A stretch of 64,000 bases of DNA from Serinicoccus marinus DSM 15273 (GCF_008386315.1 NZ_CP043808.1:2666001-2730000), one strand, 5' to 3'. Numbered from the stretch's first letter, positions 20,112-30,893 are shown. The notes: a model not told the origin generated them from the sequence alone. Program-made: numbers and translations.

Positions 20112-20956
20112 ATGACCCTTTCCCAGTCTGCCGTGTCCGACCTGCTGGATGCACTTCGCGCCGGTGACGGCGTGGATGGTGGCCCTGGGCGGGACGGGGA
20201 TCTCCAAGTCCGAGGTGTCGCGGATCTGCGCCGGTCTGGATGAGTCCGTGGGGGCGTTCCGCACCCGCCGCCTGGATCACGCCCGCTTCTCCTACGTCTA
20301 CCTCGACGCGACGTACCTGCACGTGCGCACCGAGGCCGCGATGACCGTGTCCAAGGCGGTGGTCATCGCGACCGGTGTCACCGAGCACGGCCGCCGGGAG
20401 ATCCTGGGCCTGGACGTCGGCGACAGTTGGGGGTACTTCCCGCTTGCGGGGGCGGACGAGGTCTTCTGGCGGGCGTTCCTGGCCGGCCTGCGCAAGCGCG
20501 GCCTGGGCGGTGTGCAGCTGGTCATCTCCGACCAGCACGCCGGCCTCGTCGCCGCGGTCTTCCGGACCATCTTCGCCCAGCCCGACCTGGCCTCCATGGC
20601 CAAGCAGCCGGACGTGGTCCGCGACAACCTCGCGAGCCGGTGCCCCAAGACCGGCCCGCTGATGGACGCCACGTCCGAGGTCCTCGCGTTCGCGACCTTC
20701 CCGCGCGAGCACTGGCGCACGATCTGGTCCACCAACCCCCTCGAGCGGCTCAACAAGGAGATTAAAGGCCGCTCCCGCGTCGTCGGGATCTTCCTCGGGC
20801 GTGGCCGCCGTCATCCGCCTGATCGGGGCCGTTCTGGCCGACACCCACGACGAGTGGCAGGTCGACGAACGCCGCTACCTCTCCGAAGGCTCCATGGCCA
20901 AGCTCTACCCCAACAGCGATACTGAGACCGTCGCCCTCCTAGAAGGCGACCGGTAG
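20112..20956 (+). pseudogene. IS256-family (mutator) transposase remnant
   Basis: Begins MTLSQSAVSDLLDALRAGDG, then jumps by deletion to GISKSEVSRICAGLDESVGA. It retains YLDATYLHVR and VISDQHAGLV (first and second catalytic Asp regions) and STNPLERLNKEIK (catalytic Glu region). It ends after a frame change with AAVIRLIGAVLADTHDEWQ to LLEGDR. About 120 N-terminal residues and the central RCxVHFxRN block are missing. It is inactive. Its right end abuts the truncated GH16-like gene. Confidence 0.88.
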
Positions 20957-21670
20957 GCAACGAGCATCACCCCAAAGCCCACCACTCAGCAGGGCTCAGC
21001 CGCGGGCGACCTCTCCTTCAGCGGCTACGACTGGCTGCGCCGCACCTGGCCGGGTGCACCGCACTACAACGGCCAGTGGTCCGGCGACAACGTCGTGCTC
21101 AACGGCGACGGGACGGTGACGCTGCGGCTCACCAACGCGGGTGGGTCACCGGTGGCGGCCGAGCTGCTGTCGACGCGCACCGGTTGGGGCTACGGCAGCT
21201 ACTCGCTCGACTTCCGGGCCGACTTCGACGTGGTCTCCCAGTCGGTGGTGTGGGGCAACCTCTTCACCTACGACTCGACCCAGCCGTGGGACGCGAGTCA
21301 CAACGAGATCGACGCCGGCGAGATCTCGGCCTGGGGCGTCCCGGGCATCGCCCCGCGGCTGACGGCCGGCTACTGGCTGCCGGGACCGGCCAACGTGCTC
21401 AGCCACAACGAGTCCCTACCCACGGGCCTGCGGGTCTTCCGGTCGACGATGACGTGGGGGCCGGGCTCGGTGTCCTTCGCCACGTATGCCGGTGCCACCG
21501 CCGCGACCACGCTCATCGCCTCCTCCCGCGTGGACAGCTCGGCCCTGCCGGTCCCGGCCGCCGAGCGCGTGCACGTCAACCTGTGGGTGTCCTCGGCCAA
21601 CGAGGACGACGAGACCGCGACAGCGCTCTTCGAGGTCACCGTCACCGGCTTCGGGTTCACCCCGGCCTGA
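20957..21670 (+). pseudogene. GH16-like beta-glucanase, 5'-truncated by IS256 DNA
   Basis: The frame opens directly after the transposase stop and encodes a jelly-roll-type domain: DLSFSGYDWLRRTWPGAPHY, ELLSTRTGWGYGSYSLDFRA, the active-site motif NEIDAGE (GH16 E-x-D-x-x-E) and a C-terminal beta strand ending VTVTGFGFTPA. Family members are secreted endo-glucanases with a signal peptide, which is missing here. The only starts are internal (about 21095). The catalytic core is otherwise intact. Probably not exported and likely non-functional. Confidence 0.75.
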
Positions 21671-21729
21671 GCGCTGGCCGGCCCGTCCGGGCGCGGTGGC
21701 GCCCGGTAGGTGCTCGAAGGGCTGGGTCC

Positions 21730-21768
21730 GTGTGCGGTGGTGGCCCTTGAGGGGCCACGACCGCACAC
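21730..21768. terminator. Hairpin terminator between convergent genes
   Basis: Arms 21730-21746 and 21752-21768 (17 bp, one mismatch) lie between the GH16-like stop (plus) and the 21863-22393 stop (minus). It can serve both strands. Confidence 0.65.
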
Positions 21769-21862
21769 AGGCCAGGGACGACGACGTCCGAGGTGGGTGA
21801 AACCATCTCGACCGGGCGAACCAGGGCGGACCGGACCGGGCACGACCGGTGCCGGCCGTCGC

Positions 21863-22393
21863 TCAGCCTGCGGCCGGGCTGTCTGCCCCGAACGCCTCGC
21901 GGGTGAGCCGGCGGTGGGCGGCGACGACGTCGTCCAGCTGCCGGTAGGCGCGCTCCTCCAGACTCCTGAACTCCTCGGCGTCCAGACCCAGGCTTTCGGC
22001 ATGGACGGTCAGCGAGCGCCACAGCCCGGACTTGCCGCTGATGCCCGACTGGACCAGCTCGAGCTCCAGGAGGGGCGTTAGCGGTGAGCGACGCCGGAGG
22101 CGGCCGTTCGTCTTGAGCCGCCCGGCCAGCTCCCCGGTCCGGGCCAGCAGCAGCTTGGCGCCGCTGCGCTCCAGGCCCAACGACCTGATGACCTCCACGA
22201 GCCGGCTGCGGTCCTCGCTCACCTCCTGCAGCAGCTGGGCGATCTCCCCGGCGACCGGCAGGTCACCGTAGTTCTGGTGCATCATCGTGAGCCGCTGCAC
22301 CATCCCCGTGGCACCCGTCAGGTGATCCTCCAGGTAGATCTGCAGCAGCTCCCGCTCGGGCGGGTCCTCCGCCCGCCGTCCTGACGACGTCAT
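21863..22393 (-). CDS. Conserved hypothetical helical protein
   Basis: 176 residues, almost all helical: LLQIYLEDHLTGATGMVQRL, EIAQLLQEVSEDRSRLVEVI, EEFRSLEERAYRQLDDVVAA. The ELLQIYLEDHLTG start and overall four-helix pattern recall ferritin-like stress proteins, but no di-iron ExxH ligands are seen. It sits two genes from manganese catalase, compatible with oxidative-stress context. Function unknown. Confidence 0.7.
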   Translation of the reverse strand: MTSSGRRAEDPPERELLQIYLEDHLTGATGMVQRLTMMHQNYGDLPVAGEIAQLLQEVSEDRSRLVEVIRSLGLERSGAKLLLARTGELAGRLKTNGRLRRRSPLTPLLELELVQSGISGKSGLWRSLTVHAESLGLDAEEFRSLEERAYRQLDDVVAAHRRLTREAFGADSPAAG

Positions 22394-22529
22394 GATCGCC
22401 CTCCTTGTCGCGCTGGGTCCCGCGGGCTGACGTCACGCCCACGGCCGGACCGACTCTCTCCCCGCTGTGTCCTCACCCCTCGACCCTAGGCAGCCGGCCG
22501 GGCCTGGCAACCCGAGTCGCCACCCTCCA

Positions 22530-22862
22530 CGTGGTGGGACAGCACGGTCTCCGGCGATCGGGTCCCCGCGCTGCTCGACGCGTCGCTCGTCCTCGACTGG
22601 CTGGGCGCGGGGGTCGTCGGCGTCCACGTCATACCCCTCGGGGCGGCCACCCTCGCCGTCGTGGCGCTGCTGCTGTACCCGGCGTTCTCGGTGCGGGTCG
22701 TGGGCGTCGTCACCGTCACCCTCATGGCCCTGAGCCGCACCTACCTGCACGCCCACTGGCTGTCCGACACCGTGGGCGGCGTCCTGATCGGGAGCGCCGT
22801 GGCGCTCCTGCTCGCCGCCGCCTTCTGGGGGCCGATCGCGCAGGAGCGCCACGACGGGAGCG
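22530..22862 (+). pseudogene. PAP2-family phosphatase C-terminal remnant
   Basis: An open stretch without a credible start encodes WWDSTVSGD, then hydrophobic segments and SRTYLHAHWLSDTVGG, the C-terminal PAP2 phosphatase motif (SR-x5-H-x3-D). The first motif (KxxxxxxRP) and the N-terminal half are missing. The frame runs into the catalase gene on the other strand. A broken lipid-phosphatase gene. Confidence 0.7.
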
Positions 22863-23744
22863 TCACTCCTTGTGCAGCACGTCCTGGACCCGGGCGGCCC
22901 CCTTCTCGACGGGGTTGGGCGCGTCAGTGGTCCCGAACAGGCGGGCGTCGGGCCGGGTCGGCTCCGGCATCGGGGCGCTGGTCGTCGGCCCCTCGTGGTA
23001 GCTGAAGGTGCCGTTCCCGTCCGGGGTCGGCCCCTGCGCCCACGGCCCGTCGGCGGCGGCCGCCCCGTCGGAGAAGTTGAGGTACTGGTAGGACACGTCG
23101 GTGTGCTCCTTCTTCTGCGGGAAGTTGCTGGGCACCGGCAGCTGCTCCAGCCCGTCCTCCTTGAGCTGCTCGATCGCCCGCAGCCACTGGTTCTGGTGCA
23201 TGGTGTCCCGCGCCAGCAGGAAGCCGAGCATGTCCCGCACGCCCTTGTCCTCGGTCATGTGGTAGAGCCGGGCGACCTGGACGCGGCCCTGCATCTCGGC
23301 GTTGGCGTTGGCGTGGAAGTCGGCCATGAGGTTGCCGCTCGCGGTGACGTATGCCGCCGACCACGGGTTACCGTTGGAGTCCACCGGGCGGGCGCCGGCG
23401 CCCGCGACGATCGCGTGCTGCACGTCGGTGCCTCCGACGATCGCGGCCACGGCGGGGTCGTCCTGGACGGCGTCGTCGGTGACGCCCAGGGGTGCGTCCT
23501 CGAGCAGCTGGGCGATCATCGTGGCCAGCATCTCGACGTGCCCGAACTCCTCGGCACCGATCCCGAACAGCAGGTCTCGGTACTTGCCCGGGATGTGGGC
23601 GTTCCACGACTGGAAGCCGTACTGCATGGCCACGGTGATCTCGCCGTACTGGCCCCCGAGCACCTCCTGCAGCTTCCGGGCGAAGACGGCGTCCGGCTTG
23701 TCGGGGGTGGACGAGAACTGGAGCTCTTGGCGGTGAAAGAACAT
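22863..23744 (-). CDS. Manganese catalase
   Basis: Breaks down hydrogen peroxide with a di-manganese centre in the cytoplasm. 293 residues from MFFHRQELQFSSTPDKPDAV (RBS GGAG upstream); the longer frame upstream is unconserved. Ligand-bearing helices are visible: GQYGEITVAMQYGFQSWNAH (Glu), GAEEFGHVEMLATMI (Glu, His), FHANANAEMQGRVQV (Glu) and LARDTMHQNQWLRAIEQL (His). Intact among degraded neighbours, suggesting it is under selection. Confidence 0.94.
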   Translation of the reverse strand: MFFHRQELQFSSTPDKPDAVFARKLQEVLGGQYGEITVAMQYGFQSWNAHIPGKYRDLLFGIGAEEFGHVEMLATMIAQLLEDAPLGVTDDAVQDDPAVAAIVGGTDVQHAIVAGAGARPVDSNGNPWSAAYVTASGNLMADFHANANAEMQGRVQVARLYHMTEDKGVRDMLGFLLARDTMHQNQWLRAIEQLKEDGLEQLPVPSNFPQKKEHTDVSYQYLNFSDGAAAADGPWAQGPTPDGNGTFSYHEGPTTSAPMPEPTRPDARLFGTTDAPNPVEKGAARVQDVLHKE

Positions 23745-23952
23745 GGGCGTCTCCTTCGAGGGAAGCCGCCCGGCTCGGGCGCAGACGGCATCGGGATCCC
23801 GAAGCGCTCTGCCTGACCTCGGGTCGGACGCCGAGGGGCGCCGCTGCTCCCAACCTAGGGCGCCCCCGGGGGACGGCAACTCCAACGGCCACCACGGTTC
23901 CTAGTCACCGAGGACACGCCGGCTCTGGCCGACCGCTCGGCCGAGGCGACCC

Positions 23953-24335
23953 TCAGCCCTTGGAGCCGGTGGTGGCGATGCCCTCGACGAAGTGCCGCTG
24001 GCCGATGAAGAACAGGATCATGGGCAGCGTCGTGATGACGCTGGCGGTGACGATGATCTCCCAGTGCCACTCGCCGCCGAACCCGTACCGGTCGAGCAGC
24101 GCCTTCAGGCCTCGGGGGACGGTGAAGTTGGCCGAGTCGCGCAGATAGATGAGCGGACGCATGAGGTCGGTCCAGGTCGCCTGGAACTCGAAGAGCAGGG
24201 TCACGATGAGGGCCGGCTTGCACAGGGGCAGCGCGATCCGGGTGAACATCGTCCAGTGCCCCGCGCCGTCGACCTTGGCCGCGTCGAAGAGCTCGCGCGG
24301 CAGGCCGAGGAAGAACTGCCGCAGCACCGGAGGCG
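23953..24335 (-). pseudogene. Sugar ABC transporter permease (MalG-type), C-terminal fragment
   Basis: Retains LPRELFDAAKVDGAGHWTMF, the EAA loop that contacts the ATPase, and three membrane helices ending VEGIATTGSKG, which is the normal MalG C-terminus. The N-terminal half is absent: the frame is joined at about 24335 to a sugar-binding protein in a different frame. A deletion endpoint. Confidence 0.85.
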
Positions 24336-25215
24336 TATGCCAGCGGCTCGCCGTCTCCGCCCCGGACGGTGTCGAAGGCCATGGGTGCGTCGGGCGAGAC
24401 CTCATTGAGCACGTTGACGTACCACTGCTCCATCGGCATCGCCCCGAGCTTGCCGGAGGCGAACTGGCTGCCTGAGCCGAAGAAGTCGGCGGAGTCGCGG
24501 AACGCCTTGACCTCCCCGAAGCCACCCTGGGCGTCGTAGATGCCGACCGCCTACTCCAGCGCCTCCAGCACCACCGGGTCGTCGAGCTGGGCGGTGCGGC
24601 CGTCCTCGGACAGCAGGTCGGCCCCGCCGACCTTCGCCCACAGCCGCAGGAACTCCGGCAGCTTGCTGTCGTAGCCGATGACGTCGATGTTGCCGCCGCC
24701 GCTCTCGTGCAGCTGCTCGTTCGCCTGCGCGAGGGCCTCGCGGTCCGAGCCGTCGACGTCCTCGACGCTCAGCCCCGCCTCGTCCAGGAGCTCCTGGTTG
24801 GTCATGGTGAGCTGCACCGTGTTGAACTCCGGTATGCCATAGACCTCGCCGTCGAAGGTGACCTGGGACAGGGCGCTCTCGACGAACACCGACGTGTCGA
24901 CCTCCTCGGCCTCCATGCAGTCCGTGAGCGGCATGATGGCGCCGCGGGAGGCCAGCGTGCCGACCTGGGTACGGTCGACCCTGATGAGCCCCGGCTCCTC
25001 GCCCGCAGCCACCGAGGACAGGAACCGCTGCATGTCCAGACCACCCTCGGTGAGCTGCACGTCGTCCTCGGGGACGGCCTCCTCCGCCAGGTCGTAGCGC
25101 ACCTGGCCGATCTCGTCGTCGAGGCCGAAGCCCATGATGGTCAGGGCACCGGAGGCCGTCTCCTCGGCGAAGTCGGTGCCCTCCTGCGGCGCCTGCGTCT
25201 GCGCGGTGGCGCACG
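24335..25215 (-). pseudogene. Sugar-binding lipoprotein (extracellular solute-binding family 1), broken
   Basis: Begins inside the lipobox region (CATAQTQAPQEGTDFAEETA) and runs through MGFGLDDEIGQVRYDL, GEVYGIPEFNTVQLTMTNQE and NIDVIGYDSKLPEFLRLWAK. An in-frame TAG at 24551-24553 stands where Trp is expected (EALE-stop-AVGIYDAQGG), and the same frame then continues to EPLAYASG. The signal peptide is lost at a C7 run (25216-25222) and the C-terminus is joined to the permease. This is real decay, not only an indel. Confidence 0.82.
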
Positions 25216-26377
25216 CCCCCCCACGTCGTTGAGCACGGTGACGCCGGGTATGGCGCGGAGGGCCTCGGCGGAGGCGGTGGCGTGGTGGCACAGCCGCTCG
25301 ACCAGCTCGGCGACCCCGTCGCGACCGAGGCACCGGAGCACCGCCCACACGGGGACCGCGCGGCCACGCCGGGACAGCTCGGGCACCTTGTCCAGCGGCT
25401 GACACACCTCGTCGCGCAGCAGGTAGGCACCCTGGACCCCATGGCCGCCTGGAGCGCTGCGGGGTCGCGCACGATGCACAGGCCGCTGTCGCAGGGCACG
25501 TTGAGGGTCTTGTGGGCATCGGTCGCCCACGAGTCGGCGCTCCCGTGTCCGCGCACAAGATGCCGGTATGCCGGTGACGCGGCAGCCCACAGCCCGAAGG
25601 CGCCGTCGACGTGCACCCAGGCGTCGTGCCGGTGCGCGGTGGCGACGGTCTCCTCGAAGGGGTCGCTGGCGCCGGAGTGGATGTTGCCCGCCTGCAGGGA
25701 CACCAGGACCGGTCCGGGCCCTCCGTCGGCCAGGGCCTGCTCGAGCGCGTCGGTCCGCACCCGTCCCCGGTCGTCGACGGTCACCGTCTCGGGGGCACCG
25801 AGCCGAGGTAGTGCAGCGCGACGTCGACGGTGTCGTGCCGCTCTTCGCCGACGAGGACCCGGACGCGCGGTCCTCCGGCCAGCCCCTGCCGGGTGACGTC
25901 CCACCCCGCGCGGCGGAGCACGGCGTCGCGCCCGGCGGCGAGCGCGGTGAAGTTGGCCATGGTGGCGCCGGTCATGAAGCCGACGGCGCTCTGCGCGGGG
26001 AGGCCCAGCAGTTCGAACAACCAGGCACCGGCGATGTCCTCGACCGCGCTCTGGGCCGGCGTGACCGTGCGCAGCCCGGTGTTCTGGTCCCAGGCGCTGA
26101 CCAACCAGTCCGCCGCCATCGCGGCGGGGTGCGTGCCCCCGACGACGGACCCGAAGAAGCGGCCCGAGGCCGTGGCGGTCAGCCCGGCGTCGCTGGCCTC
26201 CGCGAGCAGTGCGACGGCCTCCTCCGGTGGGCAGCCCCGCTGCGGCAGCTCTGGGCCGAGCGCGGCGACGACCTCCTCGATGGAAGCCTGCGGGGGCACC
26301 GGCCGCTCCCCCAGCGAGCCCAGCCAGTCGAGGGCGTGCTCGTGCGCCACCTCCAGCGCCCGGGAGTAGGAGCTCAT
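25216..26377 (-). pseudogene. PLP-dependent group II decarboxylase, frameshifted and truncated
   Basis: Three consecutive frames give MSSYSRALEVAHEHALDWL, GFMTGATMANFTALAAGRD and VLVGEERHDTVDVALHYLG; then ETVTVDDRGRVRTDALEQAL, WVHVDGAFGLWAA and the PLP-lysine motif SWATDAHKTLN; then GAYLLRDEVCQPLDKVPEL and AIPGVTVLNDVGG. The breaks are single-base losses in CC (about 25800) and GGGG (about 25440) runs. The extreme C-terminus is missing at the junction with the sugar-binding protein. Family members decarboxylate aromatic or acidic amino acids; substrate unknown. Confidence 0.8.
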
Positions 26378-26421
26378 CTCCGGAGTGTGCTCCTGCCACG
26401 CTCCCACCGACAAGCAGGTGC

Positions 26422-27130
26422 TCAGGTGTGGGCGTGCTGGTCCAGCAGCTGTCGGATCGCCCGGGTGATGGCCGGGTCGGTGTCGTGGTGGGTCGGCCTG
26501 CTCGATGCGGCGGGTCGACTCGAAGCGGTCGGGGTGGTCGAGCCGCGAGGCGGGGTCGAGGCGCACGAGCGCGAGGACGCGGTCCACGGCATACACCTGG
26601 GTGAAGCGCATCGCGGTCAGGCGCTCCCCGCGCAGCTCGCGGTGGAGCCCGACGCAGAGGTTGGTGAGCGCCTCGTTGACGTGGAAGTCGACGGTGTCGA
26701 GGGCGGTCGGGCTCGGCGGCGGCTCGCTCATCGGGAGCTCGCGGCCGTCGCGGGACCAGACCAGCCGGGCGCCGACGACGGGCAGTGCGGCGAGCTCGTC
26801 GGGGGTGAACACGGCGTACTCGACGAAGAGCCCGTCCTCGAACAGCGCCTTGCGGCCGTTCGGGTCGTTGGCGAAGCTGAACGCGACTCGGCCGCCGAAG
26901 CCGGCGAGCCAGCCCGGGTCCTGCAGGTAGCGCTGCTTGGCCGTGGCGCTGTCGACGACGACGAAGACGTCGATGTCGGAGTGCTCGTCGAAACGGTGCG
27001 TCTCTTCCCCCGCCGACCCCAGGCCGAGGACGGCTTGCACGTGGTCGTCCGCGGCCAGGTGGGCTGCGAGGTCGTCCAGCCGCAGCAGGGTGGGGTGCAG
27101 GGGTCGAGCGAGAAGTCCCGGTCGCGACAT
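26422..27130 (-). pseudogene. Nucleotidyltransferase-fold protein, frameshifted near the C-terminus
   Basis: The N-terminus is LHPTLLRLDDLAAHLAADD and the nucleotidyltransferase motif is GLGSAGEETHRFDEHSDIDV (GS...DxD). A helical domain LDTVDFHVNEALTNLCVGL and MRFTQVYAVDRVLALVRL follows. The expected ending (HHDTDPAITRAIRQLLDQ, stop at 26422) is in another frame, explained by a two-base loss in the C run about 26480. It resembles aminoglycoside/lincosamide adenylyltransferase-like proteins, but the substrate is unknown. Confidence 0.72.
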
Positions 27131-27374
27131 GTCGTCGTCCTTTCGCTGAAGGTCGACGTGTCAGCCCGTATGGGGTGCTCCCACCGGGGTCGCGACATGG
27201 TCAGCGTAGTGTCGCCCCCCGTTCAGCGCACGACCTCCCTCCGCCCCGGCCGGGTGTTGCACCAACGGCGCCGACACGCGAGGGGGAGGTCGTGCCAGAC
27301 GACCACGCCCACGCTGCGCCCGACCCGCCGGCGGCCTGCGGGCCCCGGCACGCCGTGGCGGGACACCCGCTCCC

Positions 27375-28826
27375 GTGACCCCCGTGGACACCGGCCACCG
27401 CGTGCTCGCCACTGCCGACAGCACGGCATACGCCTCCATCCACAAGCGGCCCACCTCGCGGGCGGAGCGCTACGCCATGGGCAAGGCGCTGCGCAAGGAG
27501 GTCCCGCGCAAGAGCCTGGGTGACTGGACTCCTCGGGCGGGGCGGCCGGACCCGGTGGCGCTGATCCAGGAGTCGCACGAGGGGTGGCGCAGCGAGCTGG
27601 TCCCGGTGCGCGTGGGTCGGATGGTCACCAACCCCTACGGCTTCCTGCGGGGCACCGCCGTGGTCATGGCCGACGACGTCGCGCACCTGCCGGCGACCGG
27701 GATCATGCCGGTGATCGGCGGAGACGCGCACTTCGGCAACTTCGGGTTCTACGCCTCCCCCGAGGGCGAACTCGTGATCGACCTCAACGACTTCGACGAG
27801 GCCCACCCCGGGTGCTGGGAGTGGGACCTGCGCCGCCTCGTTGCCAGCGTCCACGTCGCCGGGCGCGCGAACGGGCTGTCCGAGAAGCAGTGCGAGGCCG
27901 CCGTGCGGGCCTGCGTCGCGGCATACCGCGGCGAGCTGAGGTTCCTCGCCGAGCAGCCGCTCCTCATACGCTCCTACAACCGGCTCGACGTGAACCGCCT
28001 GCACGAGACCGCGACCGAGAAGACCTTGCGCAAGGAGATCCACCGGTCGGCCAAGCGCGCCCGCAAGCGCACGAGTGATCGCGCGCTCCCGAAGTTCACG
28101 ACCGAGCGGGCCGGGCGACGGGCGATCGTCGAGGACCCGCCCACGATCACCCGGGTCAGCGACCAGGAGCGGGACGCCCTGGCCGAGGCGCTCGACGGCT
28201 ACCTCCTGACCCTCGCGCCGCACTGGCGCCGGGTGGTCGGCGGCTACACCCTGGTCGACATCGCGCACAAGGTGGTCGGGGTCGGCAGCGTGGGGCTGCG
28301 CGCCTACGTCGCGCTGCTGGAGGGCAGCACCCCCGACGACGTGCTGTTCCTCCAGCTCAAGCAGGCCCGACGCTCGGTCATCGCCCGCCACGTGCACGGC
28401 GACTCCGCCCTGCACGAGCACCAGGGCCAGCGGGTGGTCGAGTACCAGCAGGCGCTGCAGACGGTCAGCGACCCGCTGCTGGGGTGGGCGACCGTCGGCG
28501 ACGACTACACCTACTACGTGCGACAGTTCCGCAACAGCAAGGGCACCATCCCCCTGGACGCGATCGACGCGCCGGCGCTGGCCGACTACGCCGGCATCGT
28601 CGGTCACCTCCTGGCCAGGGGCCACGCCCGCACCAGCGGGGCGTCCATGATCGCGGGGTATGTCGGGGGCTCGGACAAGGTGGACGTCGCCCTGAGCCGG
28701 TTCGCCCGGCTGTATGCCGACCAGACCGAGGCCGACCACGAGCAGCTGCTGGCCGCGGTCACCCGCGGCGAGCTCCCCGTCCAGGAGGGCGCGCTGGACG
28801 GCGCGAGCTCTGCGTTCCGCCCCTGA
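27375..28826 (+). CDS. DUF2252 family protein
   Basis: 483 residues. The conserved core [18 protein letters not shown] (about 110-127) and [19 protein letters not shown] (about 133-151) recall the catalytic loop and metal motif of phosphotransferase-fold enzymes (HGDxxxGN ... DFD). Other conserved blocks are [19 protein letters not shown] and [12 protein letters not shown]. Function is not established; a kinase-like activity is inference. GTG start at 27375. SelO starts 26 bp downstream, suggesting one operon. Confidence 0.9.
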   Translation: MTPVDTGHRVLATADSTAYASIHKRPTSRAERYAMGKALRKEVPRKSLGDWTPRAGRPDPVALIQESHEGWRSELVPVRVGRMVTNPYGFLRGTAVVMADDVAHLPATGIMPVIGGDAHFGNFGFYASPEGELVIDLNDFDEAHPGCWEWDLRRLVASVHVAGRANGLSEKQCEAAVRACVAAYRGELRFLAEQPLLIRSYNRLDVNRLHETATEKTLRKEIHRSAKRARKRTSDRALPKFTTERAGRRAIVEDPPTITRVSDQERDALAEALDGYLLTLAPHWRRVVGGYTLVDIAHKVVGVGSVGLRAYVALLEGSTPDDVLFLQLKQARRSVIARHVHGDSALHEHQGQRVVEYQQALQTVSDPLLGWATVGDDYTYYVRQFRNSKGTIPLDAIDAPALADYAGIVGHLLARGHARTSGASMIAGYVGGSDKVDVALSRFARLYADQTEADHEQLLAAVTRGELPVQEGALDGASSAFRP

Positions 28827-28851
28827 GGGGTCTCTCGCCTACGCTCGATGG

Positions 28852-30315
28852 ATGAGTGTCGTGCCCCGGCAAACCGTGTCCTTCGACCACCAGTTCGCCC
28901 GTGAGCTGGGGGAGCTCGCCGTGCCGTGGCAGGCCGACGACACCCCGGACCCCCGGCTCCTGGTGCTCAACGAATCGCTGGCTGCCGAGCTGGACCTCGA
29001 CCCGTCCTGGCTGCGCAGTCCCGAGGGTCTGCGCCTGCTGACGGGTCACCTCGTCCCCGACGGCGCCACCCCGGTGGCACAGGCCTACGCCGGGCACCAG
29101 TTCGGCGGCTACTCCCCCCGCCTCGGCGACGGCCGCGCCCTCCTGCTCGGCGAGGTCGACGACACGGCGGGGCGGAAGGTCGACATCGCCCTCAAGGGCT
29201 CCGGTCGCACGCCCTTCGCCCGGGGCGGTGACGGCCTGGCGGCGGTCGGTCCGATGCTGCGCGAGTACGTCATCAGCGAGGCGATGCACGCCCTGGGCGT
29301 GCCGACCACACGGTCGCTGGCCGTGGTGGGCACCGGACGTCCGGTGCAGCGCGAGACGCTGCTGCCCGGAGCGGTGCTCACGCGGGTGGCCTCCAGCCAC
29401 CTGCGCGTCGGCACCTTCCAGTACGCCCGAGCCACCGGCGACACCGATCTCCTGCGCCGCCTCGCCGACCACGCGATCAGCCGCCACCACCCCGAGGCCG
29501 CCGCGGCTCAGAGCCCCTACCTCGCGCTCTTCGAGGCGGTCGTCGCCGGCCAGGCGCAGCTCGTCGCCCGGTGGATGCTCGTCGGGTTCGTCCACGGCGT
29601 GATGAACACGGACAACATGACGATCTCCGGGGAGACCATCGACTACGGACCGTGCGCCTTCATGGAGGCCGTCGACCCGGCGGCGGTCTACAGCTCGATC
29701 GACACCGGCGGACGGTATGCCTACGGCAACCAGCCCGGCGTCGCCCAGTGGAACCTCGCTCGCCTCGCCGAGGCGCTGCTCCCCCTCCTGCACACCGAGG
29801 AGGAGCAGGCGGTCGATCTGGCGATGGGCTCCCTCGGCACGTTCTCCGCGCAGTTCGCGTCGGCCTGGTCGAGCGGCATGAGGGCCAAGCTGGGGCTGGC
29901 GGACTCGGTGAGCGCCGAGGTCGTCGAGCCCCTGGTCGCCGAGTTGCTGAGCCTGCTGCAGGACAACCATGTCGACCACACCTCCTTCTACCGCCGCCTC
30001 GGCGACGCGGTCCGCGGCGACGTCGAGCCGGCCCGCAGCCTCTTCGTGGATCTGGCGGGTTTCGACGCCTGGGCCGGGCGGTGGCTCGCTCTCGGTCCGC
30101 GCTCCGAGCTGATGGACCGGGTCAACCCCGTCTACATCCCCCGCAACCACCTGGTCGAGGAAGCTCTCGCAGCCGGCAGCGACGGCGACCTCGAGCCGAT
30201 GGTCCGGCTCCTGGGCGCCGTCACCGACCCCTACCGGGAGCGCCCCGGCCTCGAGCGGTATGCCGAGCCTGCACCGGCGGACTTCGGTCGCTACCGGACG
30301 TACTGCGGGACCTGA
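28852..30315 (+). CDS. selO: Protein adenylyltransferase SelO (YdiU/UPF0061)
   Basis: Pseudokinase-fold enzyme that AMPylates proteins in redox control in studied relatives. 487 residues. It shows [34 protein letters not shown], the catalytic region [20 protein letters not shown] and the family C-terminus YRTYCGT with Cys in place of the selenocysteine of animal SelO. ATG at 28852 with a close -10-like TACGCT, possibly leaderless. It follows DUF2252 closely. Confidence 0.94.
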   Translation: MSVVPRQTVSFDHQFARELGELAVPWQADDTPDPRLLVLNESLAAELDLDPSWLRSPEGLRLLTGHLVPDGATPVAQAYAGHQFGGYSPRLGDGRALLLGEVDDTAGRKVDIALKGSGRTPFARGGDGLAAVGPMLREYVISEAMHALGVPTTRSLAVVGTGRPVQRETLLPGAVLTRVASSHLRVGTFQYARATGDTDLLRRLADHAISRHHPEAAAAQSPYLALFEAVVAGQAQLVARWMLVGFVHGVMNTDNMTISGETIDYGPCAFMEAVDPAAVYSSIDTGGRYAYGNQPGVAQWNLARLAEALLPLLHTEEEQAVDLAMGSLGTFSAQFASAWSSGMRAKLGLADSVSAEVVEPLVAELLSLLQDNHVDHTSFYRRLGDAVRGDVEPARSLFVDLAGFDAWAGRWLALGPRSELMDRVNPVYIPRNHLVEEALAAGSDGDLEPMVRLLGAVTDPYRERPGLERYAEPAPADFGRYRTYCGT

Positions 30316-30370
30316 CTCACCGCATACCGGGCCCGCAGGACCGAAGGCGGCTATCGGCAGATGGAGAGCA

Positions 30371-30796
30371 TCACTGTTCCCAGGAAGCGCCCGGGAGGTA
30401 TGTCCCGATGCTCCACTCGTGGCCCTCTGGGTCGAGGACCCGCGCACGTCGGGTCCCCCACTCGGTCTCCTCGGGAGCGAACACCTGGGTGCCACCCGCC
30501 TGCAGCGCTCGGGCATACCACTCGTCGACCTGGCTCGGGTCGGAGAGCCAGAGGTACAGGCCACCGCCCGTGCTGCGACCCAGGAGACGGGGGACGTCGT
30601 AGTCGTCGTCAGCACTGGCGACCATCAGCACCACGTCTCCCCAGCGCACCTCCGCGTGGAGCACCGCACCGCCGTCGCCGTCCTGACGCGCGACGACGCT
30701 GAACCCCACCTGCTCCAGCCATCTCAGCCCGGCCTGGGCGTCCGAGTAGCTGAGATACGCGTGCAGTGCTGGATCACCGTCCACGAGCCCGATCAT
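30371..30796 (-). CDS. VOC family protein (bleomycin-resistance-like)
   Basis: 141 residues: MIGLVDGDPALHAYLSYSDA, WLEQVGFSVVARQDGDGG, HAEVRWGDVVLMVASA, VFAPEETEWGTRRARVLDPE, WSIGTYLPG. One VOC module of paired beta-alpha-beta repeats, with WGTR and DPEGHEW typical of the PhnB/bleomycin-resistance group. No specific ligand can be named. Convergent with selO. Confidence 0.86.
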   Translation of the reverse strand: MIGLVDGDPALHAYLSYSDAQAGLRWLEQVGFSVVARQDGDGGAVLHAEVRWGDVVLMVASADDDYDVPRLLGRSTGGGLYLWLSDPSQVDEWYARALQAGGTQVFAPEETEWGTRRARVLDPEGHEWSIGTYLPGASWEQ

Positions 30797-30893
30797 GGCG
30801 CTGCCGCACGCCACCGTCAGTGCCTGATCAGGTCGACACAGGCCCGCTGATCATTGGAAGGACTGCGGCGCTGAGTGCTGCCGGCCCCCCCGG

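Noticed and set aside
28852..30315. Selenocysteine in SelO
   Set aside because: The C-terminus reads YCGT with an ordinary Cys codon and no in-frame TGA before the stop.
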